Shown here: piece after piece, positions 1 to 6,643 of the stretch | Numbering within the stretch: position 1 is the stretch's first letter | How the letters are laid out: each line of letters opens with the position of its first letter | Assembly: GCA_013694645.1 (NCBI GenBank) | Contig: JACDBZ010000222.1 | Coordinates: forward strand, 1 to 6,643 | From: Chloroflexota bacterium | GTDB lineage: Bacteria; Chloroflexota; Limnocylindria; QHBO01 | Length of the DNA stretch: 6,643 bases | Direction of reading: 5' to 3' | Translations under genes and position numbers: made by a program | Notes under the pieces: generated by a model | Seen by the model: the letters and a program-made list of their open reading frames with translations, nothing else | Told to the model about the DNA's origin: nothing | The model's database searches: none

Positions 1-204
1 CGCAAGGCCGTCGAGCGATTCCTGTCGGGCGAGCCACCTTCGGGAATCGCCCCGCTCGACGCCATCGGGACGGCGGGCGGCGCGGCAGAGCCTGACCCGC
101 GGCATGCCAAGAACGACGTGACCAGGAAGTCCGAGGAGCGTGCAGGAGCCGCCGACGCGGAGAAGCGCGACCAATACGCCGGGATGAGCTCGCGCGACCG
201 GTAG
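1..204 (+). CDS. C-terminal end of an unidentified protein (partial)
   Basis: Frame 1 is open from the window edge for 67 codons and ends at TAG 202-204. The other two forward frames hit stops inside this stretch, and frame 1 shows the strong G/C preference at third codon positions typical of the neighbouring genes, so it is probably the end of a real gene. The visible residues begin with a short helix-like stretch (RKAVERFLSG) and then turn into a very hydrophilic, Ala/Asp/Glu/Arg/Lys-rich tail ending in GMSSRDR. That tail looks disordered, and no catalytic motif or membrane segment is seen. I do not recognise the family. The upstream part lies outside the window, so the function cannot be judged. 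It is separated from the tRNA by 117 bases that contain a likely promoter, so it is probably not in the same transcription unit. Confidence 0.5.
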   Translation, partial: RKAVERFLSGEPPSGIAPLDAIGTAGGAAEPDPRHAKNDVTRKSEERAGAADAEKRDQYAGMSSRDR

Positions 205-283
205 TGGCCTGACCTGCGCGCTGCACAGCGGAGCGGCACGCCTCGAACCGTCCGCGGAACGGGCAGCGGTTGCATCGGTCCAT

Positions 284-292
284 TGGTAGACT
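284..292 (+). promoter_or_regulatory. Extended -10 promoter for tRNA-Leu/tig/clpP
   Basis: TGG-TAGACT is an extended -10 element (TGn followed by a TAnnnT hexamer at 287-292). It lies about 30 bases before the tRNA, which would place transcription start near 299 and leave a 5' leader of roughly 20 nt for RNase P to remove. No convincing -35 hexamer is found at the usual 16-18 nt spacing, as expected for an extended -10 promoter. The same TAGACT hexamer occurs in front of the valS T-box at 5257-5262. Inferred from pattern only. Confidence 0.5.
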
Positions 293-321
293 CAGCGCCG
301 GGCCGCCAGCAGATCCGAATT

Positions 322-405
322 GGGCGAGTGGCGGAACGGCAGACGCGCCGGCCTTAGGAGCCGGTGTCGCAAGACGTGCGAGTTCGAATCTCGCCTCGCC
401 CACCA
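322..405 (+). tRNA. tRNA-Leu (anticodon UAG), CCA encoded
   Basis: The cloverleaf can be folded by hand. The acceptor stem is GGGCGAG (322-328) with CTCGCCC (395-401). The D arm begins GCG at 331. The anticodon stem is CCGGC (348-352) with GCCGG (360-364), around loop CTTAGGA with anticodon TAG at 355-357. The variable arm is GTC-GCAA-GAC (366-375), and the T arm is GCGAG-TTCGAAT-CTCGC (378-394). The discriminator is A402, followed by a genomically encoded CCA at 403-405. The long variable arm plus UAG makes this a class II leucine tRNA that reads CUA and probably other CUN codons. It sits only 18 nt before the tig start with no terminator between, so it is probably co-transcribed with tig and released by processing. 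Confidence 0.97.
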
Positions 406-413
406 CGCCGCAC

Positions 414-418
414 AGGAG
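414..418 (+). promoter_or_regulatory. Shine-Dalgarno fixing the TTG start of tig
   Basis: AGGAG lies 5 nt before TTG 424. It supports TTG 424 over the in-frame GTG 364, which lies inside the tRNA, and over ATG 463, which has no such site and would cut off the conserved first strand of the trigger factor ribosome-binding domain. Confidence 0.75.
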
Positions 419-423
419 CTCAA

Positions 424-1770
424 TTGGTCACCATATCGACGCGACCGGAACCGGGCTCGAAGATGGTCCTCGAGATTGAGGTCCCATCCGATGAGGTCGA
501 CCGGCACTTCGCCACCGCCTATAAGCACGTCGCGGAGCGCACGAAAGTGCCGGGCTTCCGACCGGGCAAGGCGCCGCGCCATGTGATCGACCGATTCGTC
601 GGCCGGAACAGTGTGCTTGCGGAGGCGATCGATCACCTCGTCAGCGATTCGTACGACCGCGCCCTCGACCAGGCGAACGTGGTCCCCATCGACCAGCCGG
701 AGGTCGATATCGACCCTTCGTCGGTCGTGGAGGGACAGCCGATCACCTTCACCGCCACGGTCCCGGTGCGACCGGAGGTCGAGCTCGGCTCGTATTCCGA
801 CTATTCGTTCCAGCTCGAGACGCCCGAGGTGACCGACGAGCAGGTTGAGCAGGTGATCGCCGAGCTGCGCGAGCAGCAGGCGACGCTGCGGCCCATTGAT
901 GATCGCGCGGCCCGGGACGGGGACATCGCGAGCGTGAAATTCATCGGCACGGTCGAGGGTGAGCCGTTCGAGGGCGGGAGCGCCGATCGGATGCCACTGG
1001 TGATCGGCGAGGACCGCATGATCCCGGGCTGGGAGGCGAACCTCGTCGGCATGAAGATCGGCGATGAAAAGGGCTTCAACATCACCTTTCCCGACGACTA
1101 TCGGGTCGAGGAGCTCCAGGGCAGGCAGACGCACTTCGAGGTGGAGCTGCTCGACCTGCGCGAGAAGCTCCTGCCCGAGCTGACCGACGACTTCGCGAAG
1201 AGCGTGGGTGACGTCGAAACCGTCGATGAGCTGCGATCTGAGATCCGCGAGGCCATGGAGAAGCGAGCCGGGGCCGAGGCGCGCCATGCCTTCGGCGACC
1301 GGATCATCGACTTCGCGACGACGAACGCCACGGTCGAGATCCCCGAGGTGATGGTCACCAACGAGATCGAGATCATGCGCGATGAGCTGCGCACGCGGCT
1401 TGCCCGGCAGAGCATCGGCATGGAGCAGTACCTGGCGCTCTCGAAGCAGAGTCCGGAGGAGCTCGCGACCGAGCTGCGCGAGCCCGCCACGCGCAGGGTG
1501 AAGACGCTCCTCGTCCTGTCGGCGATCGCCGAGAAAGAGGGAGTCGACGCGAGCGACGCCGATATCGAGGCGGAGATCGCGGAGCAACTGGCCCGGTACG
1601 ACAATGATGCGAAGCTGCGCGAGTACCTCACGTCACGTCGTGGCCGCAGCTACCTGCGCATGACGCTCCGCAACCGTACACTGATCGACAGGCTCGTCGA
1701 GCGAGCCGCTGGGGCCGATACGGCCGTTGAGGCGACAGAACCCACCGAGCAGACCAAGGAGTCCGAATAA
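424..1770 (+). CDS. tig: Trigger factor, ribosome-associated chaperone and peptidyl-prolyl isomerase
   Basis: Trigger factor binds near the ribosomal exit tunnel (protein L23) in the cytoplasm and shields nascent chains; its middle FKBP-like domain is a peptidyl-prolyl isomerase. With TTG 424 as start the product is 448 residues, a normal family length. The N-terminal ribosome-binding domain carries the signature GFRPGKAPR at residues 44-52. The FKBP-like domain spans about residues 165-247 (DGDIASVKF, then FEGGSADRMPLVIGEDRMIPG, then GMKIGDEK). The remainder is the helical C-terminal chaperone domain, with a Glu/Thr-rich tail. The residues just after TTG (VTISTRPEPGSKMVLEIEVP) align in style with the usual N-terminal strand of the family, which supports the non-ATG start. 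The stop TAA is 2 nt before clpP, so the two genes are almost certainly one operon. The tRNA just upstream shares the likely promoter. Confidence 0.96.
   Translation: MVTISTRPEPGSKMVLEIEVPSDEVDRHFATAYKHVAERTKVPGFRPGKAPRHVIDRFVGRNSVLAEAIDHLVSDSYDRALDQANVVPIDQPEVDIDPSSVVEGQPITFTATVPVRPEVELGSYSDYSFQLETPEVTDEQVEQVIAELREQQATLRPIDDRAARDGDIASVKFIGTVEGEPFEGGSADRMPLVIGEDRMIPGWEANLVGMKIGDEKGFNITFPDDYRVEELQGRQTHFEVELLDLREKLLPELTDDFAKSVGDVETVDELRSEIREAMEKRAGAEARHAFGDRIIDFATTNATVEIPEVMVTNEIEIMRDELRTRLARQSIGMEQYLALSKQSPEELATELREPATRRVKTLLVLSAIAEKEGVDASDADIEAEIAEQLARYDNDAKLREYLTSRRGRSYLRMTLRNRTLIDRLVERAAGADTAVEATEPTEQTKESE
1756..1761 (+). promoter_or_regulatory. Ribosome binding site for clpP inside the end of tig
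   Basis: AAGGAG lies within the last codons of tig, 11 nt before the clpP ATG. Together with the 2-nt gap between the genes this suggests translational coupling of clpP to tig. Confidence 0.6.
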
Positions 1771-1772
1771 CG

Positions 1773-2438
1773 ATGCTCGTCCCGATGGTCATCGAGTCGA
1801 GCGCCCGCGGCGAGCGTGCGTTCGATATCTACAGCCGCCTGCTCAAGGACCGCATCATCTTCCTTGGTGACGCGGTCGAGGACAACGTCGCAAACCTCAT
1901 CATCGCCCAGCTCCTCTTTCTCGAGAGCGAGGACCCGGAGAAGGACATCCAGCTGTATATCAACTCGCCGGGCGGCGTGGTCACCAGCGGACTGGCGATC
2001 TATGACACGATGCAGTACCTGCGCGCCCCGGTCAGCACGATCTGCATCGGTCAGGCGGCCTCGATGGGTGCGGTGCTGCTGGCGGCGGGTGCCACCGGCA
2101 AGCGCTACGCGCTGCCGAACAGCCGGATCATGATCCACCAGGGTTCGTCCGGCTTCCGTGGCAACACCCCGGACGTCGAGATCCAGATGCGCGAGAACCT
2201 GCATCTCGTCAATCGACTGCTGGAGATCCTGGCCGAGCACACGGGCCAGACGGTCGAAAAGGTGAAGCGCGAGTCGGAGCGCGACTACTTCATGAGCCCG
2301 GAAGAGGCGAAGGCGTACGGCCTCATCGATGAGGTCTTCCACGGTGTCAACGAGTCGCTGATCAGCATGACCCAGGCGGCCGGCGGCGAGGTGCCCACGG
2401 CCGACGAGGTGGCAGAGGCCGACAAGCCGAAGAAGTAG
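1773..2438 (+). CDS. clpP: ATP-dependent Clp protease proteolytic subunit
   Basis: ClpP is the serine peptidase that forms a double-heptamer chamber and degrades proteins fed by ClpX or related unfoldases. The 221-residue product has a complete catalytic triad: Ser97 in GQAASMGA, His122 in MIHQG and Asp171 in ERDYF. These are the same positions as in the mature Escherichia coli enzyme. INSPGG at 63-68 is the conserved oxyanion/substrate-strand region. The start at ATG 1773 gives an N-terminus close to mature ClpP, so little or no propeptide seems present. An in-frame ATG at 1785 (residue 5) is a possible but less well-placed start. The C-terminus continues about 20 residues past the usual end with a polar, low-complexity tail finishing KPKK. 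It follows tig by 2 nt in the same operon. clpX lies downstream behind its own likely promoter. Only one clpP is present here. Confidence 0.97.
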   Translation: MLVPMVIESSARGERAFDIYSRLLKDRIIFLGDAVEDNVANLIIAQLLFLESEDPEKDIQLYINSPGGVVTSGLAIYDTMQYLRAPVSTICIGQAASMGAVLLAAGATGKRYALPNSRIMIHQGSSGFRGNTPDVEIQMRENLHLVNRLLEILAEHTGQTVEKVKRESERDYFMSPEEAKAYGLIDEVFHGVNESLISMTQAAGGEVPTADEVAEADKPKK

Positions 2439-2479
2439 GTTTCGCCTTGCGGCGCGCGAAGCGCAGCTGCGGCATCGGT

Positions 2480-2504
2480 GCATCCCACGACCAATGGGGG
2501 ATGC
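2480..2504. repeat. Inverted repeat between clpP and clpX
   Basis: GCATCCC (2480-2486) and GGGATGC (2498-2504) are perfect 7-base arms separated by 11 nt; an alternative register also pairs CCCA with TGGG in the loop. It lies just upstream of the probable clpX -10 box. It could be a regulator binding site or an RNA hairpin ending the tig-clpP message, but there is no T-run after it, so a standard intrinsic terminator is unlikely. Confidence 0.4.
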
Positions 2505-2522
2505 GGAGGCGTCGGGTGCCCG

Positions 2523-2531
2523 TGCTACCAT
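2523..2531 (+). promoter_or_regulatory. Extended -10 promoter of clpX (leaderless mRNA likely)
   Basis: TGC-TACCAT is an extended -10 element with hexamer 2526-2531. Only 9 nt separate the hexamer from the ATG at 2541, so the expected start point 6-9 nt downstream falls at or within a few bases of the start codon. This agrees with the absence of a Shine-Dalgarno sequence directly before the ATG. No clear -35 is seen. Inferred from pattern; not shown experimentally. Confidence 0.55.
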
Positions 2532-2540
2532 CGGCATCCG

Positions 2541-3848
<1,308 letters not shown>

Positions 3849-3868
3849 CCTCGGGTGGCGGGCGACCT

Positions 3869-3905
3869 GTCCGTGGCCTCATGACGCACTTGTAATGCCG
3901 CGGAC
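3869..3905 (+). terminator. Hairpin after clpX, possible terminator or structured 3' end
   Basis: GTCCGTGGC (3869-3877) can pair with GCCGCGGAC (3897-3905) over 9 positions with one G-U wobble, around a 19-nt loop, 21 nt after the clpX stop. There is no T-run downstream, so this is not a canonical intrinsic terminator. It may stabilise the message end or terminate inefficiently. Confidence 0.3.
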
Positions 3906-3948
3906 GGGAGTACCGTTGGTCCAGGCCATGGCAGTACCTCAGGTGGCT

Positions 3949-3960
3949 GCGCAACTGCGC
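3949..3960. repeat. Short palindrome in the expected -35 region
   Basis: GCGCA-AC-TGCGC is a perfect 5-base inverted repeat with a 2-base centre. It ends 8 nt before the -10-like box at 3969 and so overlaps where a -35 would lie. It could be a small operator, though palindromes this short arise readily in GC-rich DNA. Confidence 0.25.
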
Positions 3961-3965
3961 CCCCG

Positions 3966-3974
3966 CGCTAGGAT
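3966..3974 (+). promoter_or_regulatory. -10-like promoter for the coiled-coil protein
   Basis: CGC-TAGGAT (hexamer 3969-3974) resembles the other -10 boxes of this window but lacks the TG of an extended -10. It would start transcription near 3981, giving a 5' leader of about 57 nt. The gene could instead be read through from clpX. Confidence 0.35.
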
Positions 3975-4026
3975 GTGGGCCGGCCGTTTCGCATTCAACG
4001 CGCAGGCGGCAACTGGCGGACGAGAC

Positions 4027-4031
4027 AGGAG
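4027..4031 (+). promoter_or_regulatory. Shine-Dalgarno deciding the start at ATG 4038
   Basis: AGGAG lies 6 nt before ATG 4038 and supports that start over upstream in-frame alternatives such as GTG 3975. Confidence 0.75.
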
Positions 4032-4037
4032 CGCACC

Positions 4038-5237
4038 ATGACCTCGAATCAGCGTCGACCGGGCTTCCGGCTGCCGTGGGCCGCGGAGGCGAGCCCGGAA
4101 GCCGACGCGGAGGCAGACGCGGACGCCGCGGACACCCCACGGGCTGCGGCTGCGCCGAGTCGGGTGGCCGCGGAACCGAAGGCGGTGATGCAGGACGGTG
4201 ACGATGAGCCGCCTGCCCAGGCTGAGGTCGCTTCCGGCAGGCCCGATCCTGTCGACAGCGCTGGGAACGGGCCGCAGGAGCCTGTGGAGCCCGCGCCAGC
4301 ACCAGCCGCCGGATCGAAGCCACCGTCAAGCGAGCCGTCAACGGGCTTCATGCGTGATCTGGTGGCCGCCATGCGACGAGTCGCCGACGAGACTCGGCAG
4401 TCCGGCATCTCCACCCTGCGAACCCGGGTGGAGGAGCAGGTTCGCAGCCTCGAGGCTGATGCGGAGCGGCGGCGCGAGGAGCTCAAGTCCGGTGCGGAGG
4501 TGGACGTGGTCGCCGTCGGAAACTGGGCTGACACTGAGATGCAGCGCATCAAGCAGGAGGCTGAGCAGCGTGTCGCCGCCCGCCGCGCACGGCTCGATCA
4601 GCAGCTTGCCGCCGAGGCGACCCGCGCCGAAGCGGAGGCGACGTCACTCCGCGAGCGCATCGCAGAGTACGAGCGAGAGCTGGACGCGTACCACGCGCAG
4701 TTGAGCGACATAGCGGACCCTGCCGCGTTCGCGGCTGCCGCGAAGCGCATGCCGGCCCCGCCTCGACTCGATGGAGGGGCCGATGCCGCGCCTCCGAAGG
4801 CTGATTCGGAACGACCGAGCGCTGGGGCCAGTCCGTCTTCTGCCCCCATCCATCCGGCCGAGGAGGAGGTCCTCGCGTCCCGCCTTGCCGAACTCGACGC
4901 GGCCCTCGAGCATTCATCCGATGGCGCGGACCCTGACTCCGTGGCAACGGCGAGTCCGGGCGCCGCATCCTCTGCCGAGCCGACATCGACCGAGATCCTG
5001 GTCAAGGGCCTCGGAAGCTTCGGCGCCATCACCGGCTTCCGCCAGGCGCTCGCGGGGGTCGATGGCGTCGAAGGCGTGAGCCTGAGCCTCGGGCCGACCG
5101 GCGAGTTCGTCTTTCGGGCGATTCATCCCACTGGCTTTGATGTCTCGGCCGCGATCGCAAAGCTCGAGGGCGACGCGGCCAAGATCGAGACCAACGCTGA
5201 CGGAGCGCTGTGGGTGACGCTCGAGCGCGCCCGCTGA
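4038..5237 (+). CDS. Coiled-coil protein with disordered linkers and a C-terminal alpha/beta domain, function unknown
   Basis: I do not recognise this 399-residue protein. It starts at ATG 4038 behind a good Shine-Dalgarno. After a short motif FRLPW (10-14), residues 15-100 are low-complexity Ala/Pro/Glu/Asp, including an acidic run EADAEADADAAD (21-32). Residues about 103-222 are strongly helical and charged, most likely a long coiled coil, ending at a compact segment DPAAFAAAAKRMPAPP (227-242). A second disordered linker covers about 243-315. The last domain (317-399) alternates predicted strands and helices: TEILVKGL strand, a helix 327-341, GVSLSL and EFVFRAI strands, a helix 368-377, and two more strands ending LWVTLERAR. 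This looks like a small ferredoxin-like beta-alpha-beta-beta-alpha-beta fold. No signal peptide, membrane segment or enzyme motif is seen, so a cytoplasmic structural or scaffold role is plausible but unproven. It lies between clpX and the valS leader. Third-position GC matches its neighbours, so nothing indicates recent transfer. Confidence 0.85.
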   Translation: MTSNQRRPGFRLPWAAEASPEADAEADADAADTPRAAAAPSRVAAEPKAVMQDGDDEPPAQAEVASGRPDPVDSAGNGPQEPVEPAPAPAAGSKPPSSEPSTGFMRDLVAAMRRVADETRQSGISTLRTRVEEQVRSLEADAERRREELKSGAEVDVVAVGNWADTEMQRIKQEAEQRVAARRARLDQQLAAEATRAEAEATSLRERIAEYERELDAYHAQLSDIADPAAFAAAAKRMPAPPRLDGGADAAPPKADSERPSAGASPSSAPIHPAEEEVLASRLAELDAALEHSSDGADPDSVATASPGAASSAEPTSTEILVKGLGSFGAITGFRQALAGVDGVEGVSLSLGPTGEFVFRAIHPTGFDVSAAIAKLEGDAAKIETNADGALWVTLERAR

Positions 5238-5253
5238 TCTGCTTGCCGCCGAG

Positions 5254-5262
5254 TGCTAGACT
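5254..5262 (+). promoter_or_regulatory. Extended -10 promoter of valS
   Basis: TGC-TAGACT (hexamer 5257-5262) would start transcription near 5269. The first base-paired element of T-box Stem I begins at 5271, so promoter and leader fit together exactly. No clear -35 is found. The hexamer is identical to that upstream of the tRNA-Leu gene. Confidence 0.65.
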
Positions 5263-5270
5263 CGTTGGCA

Positions 5271-5476
5271 CGGCGACGACCGTGAGGAGTAACCCTCCAT
5301 CGGACGCGACAGAGAGGCGGCGTCATTGGCTGGAAGCCCGCCGCGCAGCGAGAGGGTGAAGGTCGCACGCGAGCCGGACGGGTCCGCCCGATAGCGCGGT
5401 ATACGAGGCGGCTGCCAGCAGGTGGTCGCGAATGAAGGTGGTACCACGACCCGTTCGTCCTTCGACGAGCGGGTTT
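5271..5476 (+). promoter_or_regulatory. Valine T-box riboswitch leader of valS
   Basis: The leader senses uncharged tRNA-Val and lets transcription reach valS. Stem I base: CGGC (5271-5274) pairs with GCCG (5373-5376), followed by a K-turn-like GACGAC/CGA internal loop. CGTG (5281-5284) pairs with CACG (5366-5369). The specifier loop has loop-E halves AGTA (5288-5291) and GAA (5358-5360), with valine codon GTC at 5362-5364. It is capped by ACCCTC/GAGGGT (5292-5297 with 5352-5357). The conserved AGAGAG is at 5311-5316, and distal stem GGCGG/CCGCC (5316-5320 with 5338-5342) follows. A small hairpin CGGG-TCCG-CCCG (5379-5390) and a 9-pair Stem III (5408-5416 with 5421-5429) come next. The T-box sequence AAGGTGGTACCACG is at 5435-5448. 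Antiterminator: GAAGG (5434-5438) with CCTTC (5459-5463) and ACG with CGT, enclosing bulge UGGUACC, whose UGGU complements an ACCA tRNA end. Folding was done by eye. Confidence 0.95.
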
Positions 5477-5479
5477 CCT
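5449..5479 (+). terminator. Attenuator terminator of the valS T-box
   Basis: ACCCGTTCGTC (5449-5459) pairs with GACGAGCGGGT (5464-5474), an 11-pair stem with one U-G wobble and a CTTC loop, followed by TTTCCTGTT. The T-run is short and interrupted, so termination may be incomplete. The stem shares bases 5456-5463 with the antiterminator, so the two folds exclude each other. Confidence 0.85.
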
Positions 5480-5490
5480 GTTGGCTGATC

Positions 5491-5497
5491 AAGGAGG
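5491..5497 (+). promoter_or_regulatory. Strong Shine-Dalgarno of valS
   Basis: AAGGAGG lies 7 nt before ATG 5505 and fixes the start. It lies outside both the terminator and the antiterminator hairpins, which argues that control is by transcription termination rather than by hiding the ribosome binding site. Confidence 0.85.
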
Positions 5498-5504
5498 CAG
5501 ACCG

Positions 5505-6643
5505 ATGGCGACGCCGAGACGTGAGCTTGCGCCGCGCTACGACGCCGCGGCGGTCGAGCCGGCGATCTATGCCCGCTGGGAGCAGACCGACGCGTTCCGG
5601 CCCGCCGAGGAGAAGCCCGTCGGCGCCGATCGCTTCGTCGTCATTCAGCCGCCGCCCAACGTGACCGGCGCACTGCACATCGGCCATGCACTCACGGCCG
5701 CCGTGGAGGACATCCTCGTCCGCTATCACCGCATGCGCGGCGATGACACGCTCTGGCTGCCGGGTGCTGACCATGCCAGCATCGGCGCACAGTTCGTCCT
5801 CGACAAGATCATCGCGAACGAGGGGGAGACGCGGGCCTCGCTGGGGCGCGAGCGGTACCTCGAGCGCATGTGGCAGTTCATGGGCGAGACGCGGCCGGTC
5901 ATCGGCGAGCAGCATCGACGGCTGGGCGCCAGCGTCGACTGGAGCCGCGAGCGGTTCACCATGGATGACGGAAGCGCCCGCGCGGTGCGGGTTGCCTTCA
6001 AACGGCTGTGGGACGCTGGGCTGGTCTATCGCGGTGAGGCCCTCGTCAACTGGTGCCCGCGTTGCCTGACCACGATCAGCGACCTGGAGAACGTGCACCG
6101 CGACGAGACGGGAACCATCTGGACCATCCGCTACCACCTCGAGCGCCCCGATGGCACGCCGGATCCGGATGCATGGGTCAGCGTGGCGACGACGCGCCCG
6201 GAGACGCTGCTCGGCGACGTTGCGGTCGCGGTCCATCCCGCCGACGAGCGTTACCGCGATCTCGTCGGGCGCCACGCCATCCTGCCGTTCCTCGGACGTC
6301 GGCTGCCAATCGTTGCCGATGAGCACGTGGAGCGCGCGTTCGGCACCGGAGCGGTCAAGATCACGCCCGCCCACGACCCCGACGACTACGAGCTGGCCAA
6401 GCGCCATGGGCTGCCATCGATCAACGTGCTCGACCCCGATGCTCGGATCAACAGCGCCGGTGGCGATTTCTTCGGTCGCGACCGCTATGAAGCGCGCGAA
6501 GCAATCCTGGATCGGCTCCGCGACGTGGGCGACCTCGAGGCGGAGCGACCGCACCAGATGGCGGTCGGCCACTGCGAGCGCTGCGGGACGGTCGTCGAGC
6601 CGCGTCTGAGCGTCCAGTGGTTCGTGCGTGTCAAGCCGCTCGC
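5505..6643 (+). CDS. valS: Valyl-tRNA synthetase, N-terminal part (runs off the window)
   Basis: This class I synthetase attaches valine to tRNA-Val using ATP and edits mischarged threonine. The first 379 codons are visible, with no stop before the edge; the full family protein is around 850-900 residues, so the KMSKS loop, anticodon-binding domain and C-terminal coiled coil lie outside. PPPNVTGALHIGHA (49-62) is the valine-type signature containing the HIGH motif (58-61). GADHASIGAQ (87-96) and LGASVDWSRERFTMD (140-154) follow. NWCPRC (182-187) and HCERCG (356-361) supply two Cys pairs (184/187 and 357/360), likely zinc ligands. The editing domain begins near residue 205, with TTRPET (229-234) and GTGAVKITPAHDPDDYE (280-296). 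GADHASIG differs from the commoner GTDHAGIA form, but the surrounding motifs are valine type. The valine-specific T-box upstream independently supports the identity. It is transcribed from its own promoter. Confidence 0.97.
   Translation, partial: MATPRRELAPRYDAAAVEPAIYARWEQTDAFRPAEEKPVGADRFVVIQPPPNVTGALHIGHALTAAVEDILVRYHRMRGDDTLWLPGADHASIGAQFVLDKIIANEGETRASLGRERYLERMWQFMGETRPVIGEQHRRLGASVDWSRERFTMDDGSARAVRVAFKRLWDAGLVYRGEALVNWCPRCLTTISDLENVHRDETGTIWTIRYHLERPDGTPDPDAWVSVATTRPETLLGDVAVAVHPADERYRDLVGRHAILPFLGRRLPIVADEHVERAFGTGAVKITPAHDPDDYELAKRHGLPSINVLDPDARINSAGGDFFGRDRYEAREAILDRLRDVGDLEAERPHQMAVGHCERCGTVVEPRLSVQWFVRVKPL

Noticed and set aside
246..272. Imperfect hairpin with AACCG and CGGTT arms as a terminator of the first gene
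   Set aside because: The arms are only 5 pairs around a long loop and there is no T-run, which is not enough in GC-rich DNA.
292..1587. A 431-codon minus-strand open frame opposite tig and the tRNA
   Set aside because: It runs antisense through the tRNA gene and tig and has the same biased composition; it is a codon-usage shadow.
5422..5664. Forward 80-codon open frame crossing the T-box end into valS
   Set aside because: It overlaps the antiterminator and terminator hairpins and is out of frame with valS, whose start has a strong Shine-Dalgarno.
5256..6572. A 438-codon minus-strand open frame opposite valS and its leader
   Set aside because: It covers the T-box and a well-conserved synthetase in antisense and has no family resemblance.

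Overview
This window is GC-rich (roughly two thirds G+C by eye) bacterial chromosomal DNA. It carries a conserved housekeeping block: the 3' end of an unidentified gene, tRNA-Leu(UAG), tig, clpP, clpX, an unrecognised coiled-coil protein, and a T-box-controlled valS that runs off the right edge. All genes are on the + strand. The tig-clpP-clpX...valS order is found in several Gram-positive-type phyla. There is one clpP rather than the tandem clpP1-clpP2 usual in Actinobacteria. With the high GC, extended -10 promoters, an apparently leaderless clpX and a T-box before valS, this suggests Chloroflexota or a related terrabacterial lineage. That assignment is inference; no marker here proves it.

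Layout. 1-204: C-terminal end of an unidentified protein. 205-321: intergenic, with a probable extended -10 promoter at about 284-292. 322-405: tRNA-Leu with encoded CCA. 424-1770: tig, starting at TTG behind a good Shine-Dalgarno and only 18 nt after the tRNA. 1773-2438: clpP, 2 nt after tig. 2439-2540: spacer with an inverted repeat and a TGCTACCAT promoter whose expected transcription start is at or next to the clpX ATG. 2541-3848: clpX. 3849-4037: spacer with a hairpin, a short palindrome and a -10-like box. 4038-5237: a 399-residue protein with disordered segments, a coiled coil and a small C-terminal alpha/beta domain. 5254-5480: promoter and complete valine T-box leader. 5505 to the end: valS, 379 codons visible.

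How the genes work together. Trigger factor meets nascent chains at the ribosome exit. ClpP and ClpX form the ATP-dependent protease that removes failed or tagged proteins. ClpX keeps the zinc-binding domain, Walker motifs, pore loop and IGF loop needed to dock on this ClpP, which has an intact Ser-His-Asp triad. tRNA-Leu and valyl-tRNA synthetase belong to translation. The valS leader can be folded by hand into a transcriptional T-box with specifier GUC, a UGGU bulge matching an ACCA tRNA end, and mutually exclusive antiterminator and terminator hairpins.

Most of the window is ordinary core genome. The least explained element is the coiled-coil protein between clpX and valS. The neatest regulatory observations are the complete T-box and a recurring extended -10 motif, one copy of which predicts a leaderless clpX mRNA.
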